Shown: piece after piece, positions 1 to 5,372 of the stretch | Layout of the letters: every line of letters begins with the position of its first letter | Position numbering within the stretch: the first letter of the stretch is position 1 | NCBI GenBank assembly: GCA_005893365.1 | Contig: VBPB01000129.1 | Location: 1 to 5,447, forward strand | Direction of reading: 5' to 3' | Length of the DNA: 5,447 bases | Source of the DNA: Candidatus Eiseniibacteriota bacterium | GTDB lineage: Bacteria; Eisenbacteria; RBG-16-71-46 | Translations under genes and position numbers: made by a program | The notes under the pieces: generated by a model | The model's input: the letters and a program-made list of their open reading frames with translations, nothing else | Databases searched by the model: none | What the model was told of the DNA's origin: nothing

Positions 1-490
1 ACTCGATCGGGTCCTCGACCGAGATGATGTTGCGGGTCGTGACGCGATTGACCGCGTCGAGCATCGCCGCCAGGGTGGTGGACTTGCCGGAGCCGGTGCG
101 TCCGGTGACCAGCACCAGGCCGCGCGGCAGGAAGGCCAGCTCGCGCACCGCCGGGGGGAGGTTCAGGTCCTCGATCCCGGGCACCTCGACCGGCACGTGC
201 CGCAGGGCGACCGCCGGGGTCCCGCGCTGGACGAACAGGTTGGCGCGGAACCGCGCCAGGCCCGAGACGCCGAAGGCGAAGTCGATCTCGTTGTGGCTGG
301 TGAAGTGGGCCAGCTGCTCCTCGTTGAGGAGCTGCTTGCACACCTCGCGCACCTCCTGCGCGGTGGGGGCGGGCTCCTCCAGCGTGTAGAGGATGCCGTC
401 CACGCGCACGATCGGCGGCGTGCCGGCCTTGAGGTGCAGATCGCTGGCCCGGGCGGCGATCATCTTCTCAAGCACTTTGCGGATGTTCAT
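1..490 (-). CDS. pilT: Type IV pilus retraction ATPase PilT, N-terminal part (cut by window edge)
   Basis: PilT is a cytoplasmic hexameric ATPase that powers pilus retraction and twitching motility. The visible 163 codons hold the N-terminal PAS-like domain, opening with a SDLHLKAGTPP-type motif near residues 16-26, and the start of the RecA-like core. That core shows a Walker A loop (GRTGSGKS, residues 130-137) followed by STTLAAMLD, and ends at ISVEDPIE, the Asp-box region. PilT proteins are usually about 350-370 residues, so a little under half is present and the C-terminus lies beyond position 1. The start is the ATG at 490-488; the family N-terminus begins there, but no clear Shine-Dalgarno precedes it. 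The Walker A loop has Arg where most PilT proteins have Pro (GPTGSGKS). PilU or a PilB-like paralogue is possible, but the short N-terminus and the SDLHL motif favour PilT/PilU. Confidence 0.93.
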   Translation of the reverse strand, partial: MNIRKVLEKMIAARASDLHLKAGTPPIVRVDGILYTLEEPAPTAQEVREVCKQLLNEEQLAHFTSHNEIDFAFGVSGLARFRANLFVQRGTPAVALRHVPVEVPGIEDLNLPPAVRELAFLPRGLVLVTGRTGSGKSTTLAAMLDAVNRVTTRNIISVEDPIE

Positions 491-553
491 GGGTCCGTCC
501 GATGCGCGAGGCGCCGCGCGGACGGCGCGGGCACCCCGGCGGTTCCTGCCCTG

Positions 554-579
554 CCCGCCCGGCCGTCCGGCCCGGCGGG
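554..579 (-). other. GC-rich stem-loop between accB and pilT
   Basis: Arms 554-564 and 569-579 pair over 11 bp with a single C-C mismatch (560/573), closing a 4-nt loop (565-568). In the transcript it lies 11 nt after the accB stop codon. A second smaller hairpin (arms 511-516 and 523-528, all G-C) follows before pilT. Neither is followed by a T-tract, so neither is a classical intrinsic terminator. They may act as transcript-end stabilisers, processing sites or weak pause sites. High local GC makes some hairpins expected by chance. Confidence 0.4.
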
Positions 580-590
580 AGGCGCGTCCA

Positions 591-1142
591 TCAAGGCTCG
601 ATCAGGAAGAGCTTCTGTCCGTACTCCACGGGCTGGGCGTTCTCGACCAGGATCCGGACCACGCGGCCCGTCGCCTCGGCCTGGATCTCGTTCATCAGCT
701 TCATCGCCTCGACGATGCAGACCGTCTGGCCCACCTCGACGCGGTCGCCCACCTCGATGTAGGGATCCGCGTCCGGCGCCGGAGCGCGATAGAACGTCCC
801 GACCATCGGCGACACGATCGGGACCAGCGCGTCGGTCCCGGCCGCGGCCGGCGCCCGGGCCGCATCGGCCGGTGCCGTCACCTCGACGGCGTGGACCGGC
901 GCGGACGCCGTGGTGACCGTGCCGGCCTTCGTGGCCGCGGCGATCCGGATCGTCCGTCCCCCGGCCGTCACCTCGAGCTCGCCGATCCCGGTCTCCTGAA
1001 CCAACTCGATGAGCCGGCGCAGTTCGGGAAGCTCGAAGCCTCCGGGCTTGGTCCTGACGGAGTTGTCGGCAGGGGCGGCGGGCGACTTGACCGTCCGTGC
1101 CCGCCCGGCCGGGCGGCCCGGCCCGCCCTTAGCGCGTGCCAT
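591..1142 (-). CDS. accB: Biotin carboxyl carrier protein of acetyl-CoA carboxylase (BCCP)
   Basis: BCCP carries the biotin that is carboxylated by AccC and then donates CO2 to acetyl-CoA on AccAD, giving malonyl-CoA for fatty acid synthesis. Using the ATG at 1142, the 183-residue product has an N-terminal helical segment (ELRRLIELVQETGIGELEV, about 40-58), an Ala/Pro-rich linker (about 87-107), PMVGTFY (112-118), and the biotinyl domain with EAMKLMNE at 145-152. Lys148 is the expected biotinylated residue. The protein ends normally in GQKLFLIEP. About 35 basic, Gly/Pro-rich residues (1-35) precede the usual family start. The reading frame overlaps the end of aroQ by 14 nt. A GTG at 1151 is an alternative start adding three residues, and neither start has a clear Shine-Dalgarno, so translation may be coupled to aroQ. 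accC, the usual next gene, is absent; pilT follows after 97 nt. Confidence 0.95.
   Translation of the reverse strand: MARAKGGPGRPAGRARTVKSPAAPADNSVRTKPGGFELPELRRLIELVQETGIGELEVTAGGRTIRIAAATKAGTVTTASAPVHAVEVTAPADAARAPAAAGTDALVPIVSPMVGTFYRAPAPDADPYIEVGDRVEVGQTVCIVEAMKLMNEIQAEATGRVVRILVENAQPVEYGQKLFLIEP
1101..1116 (-). repeat. Perfect 16-bp GC palindrome inside the start of accB
   Basis: Positions 1101-1116 read the same on both strands (CCGCCCGG followed by its exact reverse complement). The right arm can alternatively pair with 1123-1128 (GGGCGG with CCGCCC). The palindrome covers about codons 9-14 of accB, just after the ATG and just past the aroQ stop codon. In mRNA it would give a very stable structure next to the translation start. 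No function is known; it also encodes the low-complexity Gly/Pro/Arg extension, so composition alone may explain it. Confidence 0.4.
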
Positions 1143-1572
1143 GCGCGACACGGGCGGCCAAGCCCCGCAGCCCGAGCAGGTAGCTGTCCACGCCGAAGCC
1201 CTGGACGAGCCCCAAGGCCGCGCCCGAGATGAACGACGCGTGGCGGAAGGGCTCCCGGGCGTTGGGGTTGGTCAGATGGACCTCCACCACCGGGAGGCCG
1301 GAGGCGGTCACGGCATCGCGAAGCGCCACGCTGGTGTGCGTCAGGCCTCCCGCGTTGAGGAGGACGCCGTGTGAGCGTCCGCGTGCCCGGTGGAGCGCGT
1401 CGATCAGCACGCCCTCATGGTTGCTCTGCTGACACTCGATCTCGACGCCGAGTTCGCGGGCCAGAGTCCCGAGACGCCGGTCGACTTCCGCGAGGGTGTC
1501 GTGCCCGTAGGCCTCGGGCTCGCGTGTGCCGAGCGCGTCGAGGTTGGGACCATGCAGTACCAGGATGTGCAT
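1129..1572 (-). CDS. aroQ: 3-dehydroquinate dehydratase, type II
   Basis: Type II dehydroquinase removes water from 3-dehydroquinate to give 3-dehydroshikimate, the third step of the shikimate pathway; family members are cytoplasmic dodecamers. The 147-residue length is normal. Motifs in order: LHGPNL (6-11) and GTREPEAYG (15-23) with the catalytic Tyr22 and the lid Arg17; QSNHEG (49-54); NAGGLTHTSVALRDA (73-87) with Asn73 and His79; EVHLTN (97-102) with the catalytic His99; and REPFRH (106-111). Thr101 sits where many members have Ser, and NPNARE replaces the common NIHARE; both look tolerable. The start ATG (1572-1570) lies 5 nt after the aroB stop. GAGG (3 nt spacing) and AAGG (10 nt spacing) within the aroB end can serve as Shine-Dalgarno. 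It is clearly co-transcribed with aroB and overlaps accB at its 3' end. Confidence 0.97.
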   Translation of the reverse strand: MHILVLHGPNLDALGTREPEAYGHDTLAEVDRRLGTLARELGVEIECQQSNHEGVLIDALHRARGRSHGVLLNAGGLTHTSVALRDAVTASGLPVVEVHLTNPNAREPFRHASFISGAALGLVQGFGVDSYLLGLRGLAARVAHGTR

Positions 1573-1577
1573 AGGCC

Positions 1578-2681
1578 TCAGACCTTGGCCCCGACGTCGA
1601 GCAGGGCGGCCCGCACGAGTCGGCGGTCGATCGGTCGCGGCACGCTAGCATGGCCGATTCGGGGCGTCAACACCCAGCGCACCTGGCGCGCGCGCTTCTT
1701 GTCCAGTCGCATCGCGGCCTCGAGCCGCGCCACCCGAGTCGCCGGCATGCGGCGCGGCAGGCCGAGCCGGTCGAGCAACCGGATGACCCGCGCGTGATCG
1801 CCCGCGCTGAGTCCGGCGACCTGTCGCGACAGCCGGGCCGCGGCGCGCAGGCCGATCGCCACCGCCTCGCCGTGGAGCGGGCCGCGGTAGCCGCAGGCGG
1901 CCTCGATCGCGTGGGCGAGGGTGTGGCCGAGATTGAGCGCGGTGCGGGCTCCCCCCTCGCGCTCGCGCTCGTCACCACGGACGACGCGCGCCTTGGCCGC
2001 GACCGCGGCGCGCACCACCACCGCGAGCGTCTTGGGATCGCCGGCGCGCAGGGCCTCCGCGTGACGCTCGATCCAACGGAAGAGCGCCGCGTCCACGCCC
2101 ACGCCCATCTTCACCACCTCGGCGAGCCCGGCCCGGCGCTGGCGGGCGCTCAGCGTCGCGAGCGTGTCGGGATCGGCGACCACCAGGACCGGCTGGTGGA
2201 ACGCGCCGACCAGGTTCTTCCCCGCCGCGAGATCGACGCCGGTCTTGCCGCCGACGCTGCTGTCCACCTGCGCCAGCAGCGTGGTCGGGACGCCCACCCA
2301 GGGGACACCGCGCAGCCAGGTGGCGGCCGCGAATCCGGCGAGGTCGCCGACCACGCCGCCGCCGAGCGCCACCAGCGCGTCGCGGCGGCCGAGCCCCAGG
2401 GCCGCCAGGCGATCCCAGAGCCGCGCCAGGCTCTGCGGGCGCTTGGCGCGCTCGCCGCGCGGCACCAAGACCAGCGCGCCGGCGATCCCGGCCCGGCGCA
2501 GCGAGCGCCGGGCGCGGGTGCCGTAGAGGGCGGCCACGCGCGGGTCGCTCACCACCGCGACCCGGGAGGCCGCGGTCGCCCGGCGCGTCAGGGCCCCGAG
2601 CTGGTCCAAGGATCCACGACGCACGCGGATGCGCGAGGAGACCCGCGGCGAAGGGAAGCGGAGGACCAGGTCGGCCGGCAC
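1578..2681 (-). CDS. aroB: 3-dehydroquinate synthase
   Basis: AroB converts DAHP to 3-dehydroquinate, the second step of the shikimate pathway, using NAD+ and a divalent metal in the cytoplasm. The 367 residues match the family length. Visible motifs: the NAD-binding glycine-rich stretch GGGVVGDLAG (107-116), PTTLLAQVDSSVGGKTGVD (132-150), GKNLVGAFHQP (154-164), AEVVKMG (187-193), NLGHTLAHAIEA (250-261), LHGEAVAIG (269-277) and MRLDKK (324-329). The metal ligands by family knowledge are Glu188, His253 and His270, all present. The start is a GTG at 2681-2679: an in-frame TAG lies four codons upstream and the first internal ATG would delete the NAD domain. No Shine-Dalgarno is evident before this GTG. 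The start lies only 16-20 nt from the inner edge of the large inverted repeat at 2697-2866. The frequent partner aroK (shikimate kinase) is not next to it here; aroQ follows after 5 nt. Confidence 0.97.
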   Translation of the reverse strand: MPADLVLRFPSPRVSSRIRVRRGSLDQLGALTRRATAASRVAVVSDPRVAALYGTRARRSLRRAGIAGALVLVPRGERAKRPQSLARLWDRLAALGLGRRDALVALGGGVVGDLAGFAAATWLRGVPWVGVPTTLLAQVDSSVGGKTGVDLAAGKNLVGAFHQPVLVVADPDTLATLSARQRRAGLAEVVKMGVGVDAALFRWIERHAEALRAGDPKTLAVVVRAAVAAKARVVRGDEREREGGARTALNLGHTLAHAIEAACGYRGPLHGEAVAIGLRAAARLSRQVAGLSAGDHARVIRLLDRLGLPRRMPATRVARLEAAMRLDKKRARQVRWVLTPRIGHASVPRPIDRRLVRAALLDVGAKV

Positions 2682-2696
2682 GGCCGCAGACTAAAG

Positions 2697-2866
2697 GCTA
2701 GGGTCCCGAACCGGAAATCATGCACACGCCGCGCGGGTCCGCGGGGCCGCTGGTGGCGTCGCTCCTCCTCCGCGTAACGCGACGGATACGCGTCGTCGTC
2801 GCTCCCTGCCGGCGTCCACGATCCCTGCGCGGGGCATGCCCATGATTCCCGGTCCGGGACCCTAGC
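2697..2866 (-). repeat. Large imperfect inverted repeat (MITE-like element or long RNA hairpin)
   Basis: Arms 2701-2732 and 2831-2862 are reverse complements at 26 of 32 positions; the match continues outward over GCTA (2697-2700) and TAGC (2863-2866). In RNA of the minus strand, four of the six mismatches (pairs 2709/2854, 2715/2848, 2724/2839 and 2727/2836) become G-U pairs, leaving only a G-G and a C-C mismatch. The same positions would be A-C mismatches in plus-strand RNA. About 98 nt lie between the arms, with further weak pairing near 2733-2742 and 2821-2830. The base of the repeat includes the TAG stop codon of the HtrA-like gene, and the other end is 16 nt from the aroB GTG. A TA dinucleotide borders each end, as expected of a target duplication for IS630/Tc1-type MITEs. 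There is no transposase and no T-tract after the hairpin. The structure is certain; its nature is inferred. Confidence 0.75.
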
Positions 2867-4067
2867 GCGGCGGAGAACCGGTCGCGTCCCGCTGGCGGTC
2901 CAGCTCCTGGCTGAGGCGCCGGATCTCGCGGTCCAGCTCGGCGACCTTGTGCGGCTCCTCGGGCGGATCGGCGCCGGCCCCGGCCAGCCACGCCGGCACG
3001 CGCTCGGGCGATTCGTTGAGCACCACCGCGCCGTTATAGCCGACCTCGCGCCGCACCCAGACGATGGTGACGGTGCGGCCCGGCGGCGTGGCGAGCACCC
3101 AGCGGGCGAGCTGGTCGGGCGTCTCGACGCGCTCGCCGTCGAAGGCGACGATCAGGTCGCCGGGCCTGAGCCCCACGCGCTGCGCCGGGCTGCCGCCGAT
3201 GATGCCCTCGACGAGCGCGCCGATCGGCGTGCTGGGCCCGCCCTCGCGATCGCTCTCCAGGCTCGCCGCCAAGGTCTTCACGCCCAGATAGCCGTGGCGC
3301 ACCCGCCCCTGGGTCTTGAGGCTCTCGAGCACCGGCCGCAGGCTCTCGACCGGCATGGCGAAGCTGGCCCCGCCGGGACCGCGGTCCGCGTCGGCGTCGC
3401 CCCCGCTCAGGGCGGGGAAGCCCAGCTCGCCGGTCACCAGGCCCACCAGCTCGCCGTGGATGTTGAGGGCGGCCGCCCCGCTGTTGCCCGGATAGACGGT
3501 GTTGGTGAGCTGGAGCAGGGCCTGACCCGGCTCCCGGTGCCGCTGGGCCACGTTGCCGAGCGACTGGGTCGGCTGCGCGTTGTAGGAGGTCCCGAGCGAG
3601 ATCACCCAGTCGCCGACGCGCGCCGAACGGGCCGCGGCGAAGCGGATCGGCGGCAGGCGCAGCGTGGGCACGCTCAGCAGCGCCAGGTTGAAGACCGGGT
3701 CCACGCCGACGATCTCGGCCTCGACCTGGAGTCCGTTGGCGGTGCTCACCAGCAGCCGCTCGGCCTCCAGCACCACGCTGGCGGTGGTGAGCACCAGGTG
3801 CTCGTCCACGGCGACGCCGGAGCCGACCCGGGTGCGCACGCGGGGCGGGACGGGCGCCGCGGAAGCCGCCGCCTTGGCCACGGCCTCCGTGCGCAGCGCG
3901 AACACCGTGACCACCGATGGCCGCGCGCGGCGTGCGATCTGGTCCACGTCGGTCTGGAGCGCCGAGAGCGTGCCCTGCGCCGACGCGGCGGGGGCCACGG
4001 CGAGGACGAGCGCCAGCCCCAGGATCGCGGTCCGGATCGCACGCGTGAGGGAGATGCGCATCGCCAC
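2862..4067 (-). CDS. Exported HtrA/DegP-family PDZ protein, predicted catalytically inactive
   Basis: This 401-residue protein has the HtrA (S1C) layout: a signal peptide (1-30, likely cut after ASA), a trypsin-like domain (about 36-255), one PDZ domain (about 256-350, with GYLGV, GLRPGDLIVAFDGERV) and a charged predicted coiled coil (about 373-394). Active HtrA proteases need His, Asp and Ser. Here the His position in the LTTxHVV motif is Ser97 (TTASVV), the Asp position in VDPxxDLALL is Asn127 (DPVFNLALL), and only Ser196 remains in GNSG, followed by AAA instead of GGP/GGA. It is therefore probably a periplasmic pseudoprotease that binds peptides or acts as a chaperone or sensor. The GTG start at 4067-4065 is chosen because AGGAG (4075-4079) lies 7 nt upstream; an ATG two codons later (4061) would have a 13-nt spacing. 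It follows the anti-sigma gene by 16 nt, recalling mucD after algU-mucA. Family assignment is firm; loss of proteolysis is inferred from residues. Confidence 0.92.
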   Translation of the reverse strand: MAMRISLTRAIRTAILGLALVLAVAPAASAQGTLSALQTDVDQIARRARPSVVTVFALRTEAVAKAAASAAPVPPRVRTRVGSGVAVDEHLVLTTASVVLEAERLLVSTANGLQVEAEIVGVDPVFNLALLSVPTLRLPPIRFAAARSARVGDWVISLGTSYNAQPTQSLGNVAQRHREPGQALLQLTNTVYPGNSGAAALNIHGELVGLVTGELGFPALSGGDADADRGPGGASFAMPVESLRPVLESLKTQGRVRHGYLGVKTLAASLESDREGGPSTPIGALVEGIIGGSPAQRVGLRPGDLIVAFDGERVETPDQLARWVLATPPGRTVTIVWVRREVGYNGAVVLNESPERVPAWLAGAGADPPEEPHKVAELDREIRRLSQELDRQRDATGSPPR

Positions 4068-4074
4068 GAGGCAG

Positions 4075-4079
4075 CTCCT
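4075..4079 (-). promoter_or_regulatory. Shine-Dalgarno AGGAG of the HtrA-like gene
   Basis: AGGAG on the minus strand sits 7 nt before the GTG at 4067 and 13 nt before the ATG at 4061. The spacing decides the start in favour of the GTG. It lies in the 16-nt gap after the anti-sigma stop codon. Confidence 0.65.
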
Positions 4080-4083
4080 GCGA

Positions 4084-4698
4084 CTAGAAGGTGATGACGG
4101 CCTTGTCGCCCCGCACGTTCGGATCGAGGTGCAGCACGGTGTGGGCCCGGCCCTTGCGCAGCGTCACCGGGTCGAGGATGAACTCGACGTCCGCGCGGTG
4201 GTCGAAGAGGCTGTCGGGGACTCCGGCCGCCCAGTCGGCGTCGGCGACCGCATCGCTCGCCCGGCGCCCATCGCCGGTCGGGCTCGCCACCGCGCCGCCG
4301 GCGTTCACCAGCACCGGCTCGGTGACCGTCGTGGCGTGGGGGGCCGGTGCCACCCGCGCCACCGGGGTGATCCCCATCCACTGCATCAGCATGGTCGCGG
4401 CGATGGTGAGCAGGGCCGCGGTGGCCGTGACCGGGATCCATCGCGCCGGCCGCACCGGCAGCCGGTCCGGGGCCACGGTGGCGCGGCGGGCGCGCGCCAG
4501 CGTGCGCTCGGCCAGGCCGGGCGTCACCTCGACGCGGGGCAGCGCGCCGACCAGCTCGATCGCGCGCGCCCAGGTCTCGTACTCGGTGCGGCAGCCGGCG
4601 CAGGCGGTGAAGTGCGCCTCCAGCCACTCGCGCTCGGCGAGGGTGACCTCGTCGTCCCAGTAGGCTCCGAAGAGCCGGCGGGCGTCGCCACAGTTCAT
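4084..4698 (-). CDS. Membrane-anchored zinc-finger anti-sigma factor (ZAS / zf-HC2)
   Basis: A 204-residue single-pass protein that should hold the neighbouring ECF sigma factor at the inner membrane. The N-terminal cytoplasmic domain has the ZAS signature: Cys3 upstream and H29-x3-C33-x2-C36. One membrane segment lies at about 87-108 (WIPVTATAALLTIAATMLMQWM). The rest (about 109-204) would be periplasmic: a low-complexity Ala/Thr/Val stretch, then a more ordered end around FDHRADVEFILDPVTLRKG, finishing in hydrophobic VITF. The ATG at 4698 overlaps the sigma stop codon as ATGA, and AAGGGAGG (4705-4712) lies 6 nt upstream, so translation is coupled and stoichiometry with the sigma factor is expected. 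The C-terminal domain is not one I can name. Release could be by proteolysis of the periplasmic part or by change at the Cys/His site; the sequence does not say which. Confidence 0.92.
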   Translation of the reverse strand: MNCGDARRLFGAYWDDEVTLAEREWLEAHFTACAGCRTEYETWARAIELVGALPRVEVTPGLAERTLARARRATVAPDRLPVRPARWIPVTATAALLTIAATMLMQWMGITPVARVAPAPHATTVTEPVLVNAGGAVASPTGDGRRASDAVADADWAAGVPDSLFDHRADVEFILDPVTLRKGRAHTVLHLDPNVRGDKAVITF

Positions 4699-5348
4699 GC
4701 CGTGCCTCCCTTGCGCAGGAGCGGTACCAGCTTGCGTTTCAGCATCCCGCGCGCGCGGTTGATGCGCGAGCGCACCGTGCCGCCCGGGATGCGGAGGATC
4801 TGTGCGATCTCCTCGTAGGCGAATCCCTCGATGTCGCGCAGCACCAGCGCCACGCGGTACTTCTCCGGCACCGCCGCGATCGCCCCGCCGACCGCCTCCT
4901 GGAGCTGCTCGCGCTGGAGCACGGTCTCCTGGCCTTCGGTCGGATCGGCCAGCTGGATCGCGCTGTCGTGCACCATCTCTTGGAGCGCGTCCAAGCTGAA
5001 CCAGTTGCGCTTCCTGACCCGCCGCCGGATCTCGTTCTTGGCGAGATTCGCGGCGATGGTGAACAGCCAGGTGCTGAACTTCGAACCCCGGCGATAGTTC
5101 CGCCGGTGGACGAATACCCGGACGAACACCTCCTGGGCGAGATCGTCCGAGCACTCCCGGTCGTTCAGCACCCGGGTGATGAGGTTCATGACGCGGCTCT
5201 GGAAGCGGCGGACCAGCTCCGTGAAGGCGCGCTCGTCATCCTCCGCGACCCGCGCCATGAGATCCTCGTCCGAGAGGCTCAGGATCGGGGGCGCTGCCGG
5301 ATCGCGGTCAGGTGCCACGCTTCGACTCACCTGTCGTTCGTACCCCAT
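4695..5348 (-). CDS. ECF RNA polymerase sigma factor (RpoE-like)
   Basis: This 217-residue protein directs RNA polymerase to a set of stress promoters. Region sigma-2 covers about 39-108, with AFTELVRRF, the core-binding DDLAQEVFVRVF (68-79) and FSTWLFTIAANLAKNEIRRR (91-110), the -10 recognition segment. A linker (about 115-148) leads to sigma-4 (about 150-207), with VPEKYRVALVLRDIEGFAYEEIAQIL and the helix-turn-helix GGTVRSRINRAR (189-200) for the -35 element. There is no sigma-1 or sigma-3, as expected of ECF factors. The residues before about 25 are not conserved. I use the ATG at 5348, but GTG codons a few residues in (for example at codon 7) are possible and no strong Shine-Dalgarno is seen. 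It overlaps the anti-sigma gene by 4 nt and follows the upstream reading frame by 24 nt, so no promoter is evident in the gap. ECF subgroup cannot be fixed by eye. Confidence 0.95.
   Translation of the reverse strand: MGYERQVSRSVAPDRDPAAPPILSLSDEDLMARVAEDDERAFTELVRRFQSRVMNLITRVLNDRECSDDLAQEVFVRVFVHRRNYRRGSKFSTWLFTIAANLAKNEIRRRVRKRNWFSLDALQEMVHDSAIQLADPTEGQETVLQREQLQEAVGGAIAAVPEKYRVALVLRDIEGFAYEEIAQILRIPGGTVRSRINRARGMLKRKLVPLLRKGGTA
4705..4712 (-). promoter_or_regulatory. Shine-Dalgarno AAGGGAGG of the anti-sigma gene
   Basis: A strong ribosome binding site inside the last codons of the sigma gene, 6 nt before the anti-sigma ATG. Together with the ATGA overlap it supports the chosen start and coupled expression of the pair. 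Confidence 0.75.
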
Positions 5349-5372
5349 GCGGCATGGTCGGTTCCACCGCGT

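Noticed and set aside
553..1125. Similar strings at 553-579 and 1099-1125 (12 identical bases, then partial match)
   Set aside because: Both are runs of C and G in a very GC-rich window; similarity of this length is expected by chance and no duplication boundary is visible.
197..1232. Overlapping plus-strand frames opposite pilT and accB
   Set aside because: No motifs, heavy Arg/Pro content, and full overlap with strong minus-strand genes.
2682..2710. Intrinsic terminator after the large hairpin
   Set aside because: The sequence after the 3' arm has only a short CCTTTAG, not a T-tract, so a standard Rho-independent terminator is not supported.
1650..2777. Long plus-strand open frame opposite aroB
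   Set aside because: Its length reflects the few stop codons in GC-rich DNA. The product has shadow-type composition (Arg, Ala, Gly, His), while aroB on the other strand has all family motifs.
2777..2796. Small hairpin in the loop of the large inverted repeat
   Set aside because: On careful pairing only 5 bp (2777-2781 with 2789-2793) hold, and several competing pairings exist nearby, so no single structure can be claimed.
2698..2991. A 97-codon minus-strand frame crossing the inverted repeat and the end of the HtrA-like gene
   Set aside because: It is rich in Arg/Gly, overlaps the end of the HtrA-like gene in another frame, and shows no domain or ribosome binding site; it is a by-product of high GC.
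2949..4094. Long plus-strand open frame opposite the HtrA-like gene
   Set aside because: Low-complexity Ala/Arg/Gly/His product with no recognisable motif, opposite a well-supported gene.
4698..5154. N-terminal extension of the anti-sigma frame back to position 5154
   Set aside because: The extended part overlaps the sigma gene out of frame and is Arg/Pro-rich. The ATG at 4698, with ATGA overlap, a strong Shine-Dalgarno and the ZAS domain starting at once, is the real start.
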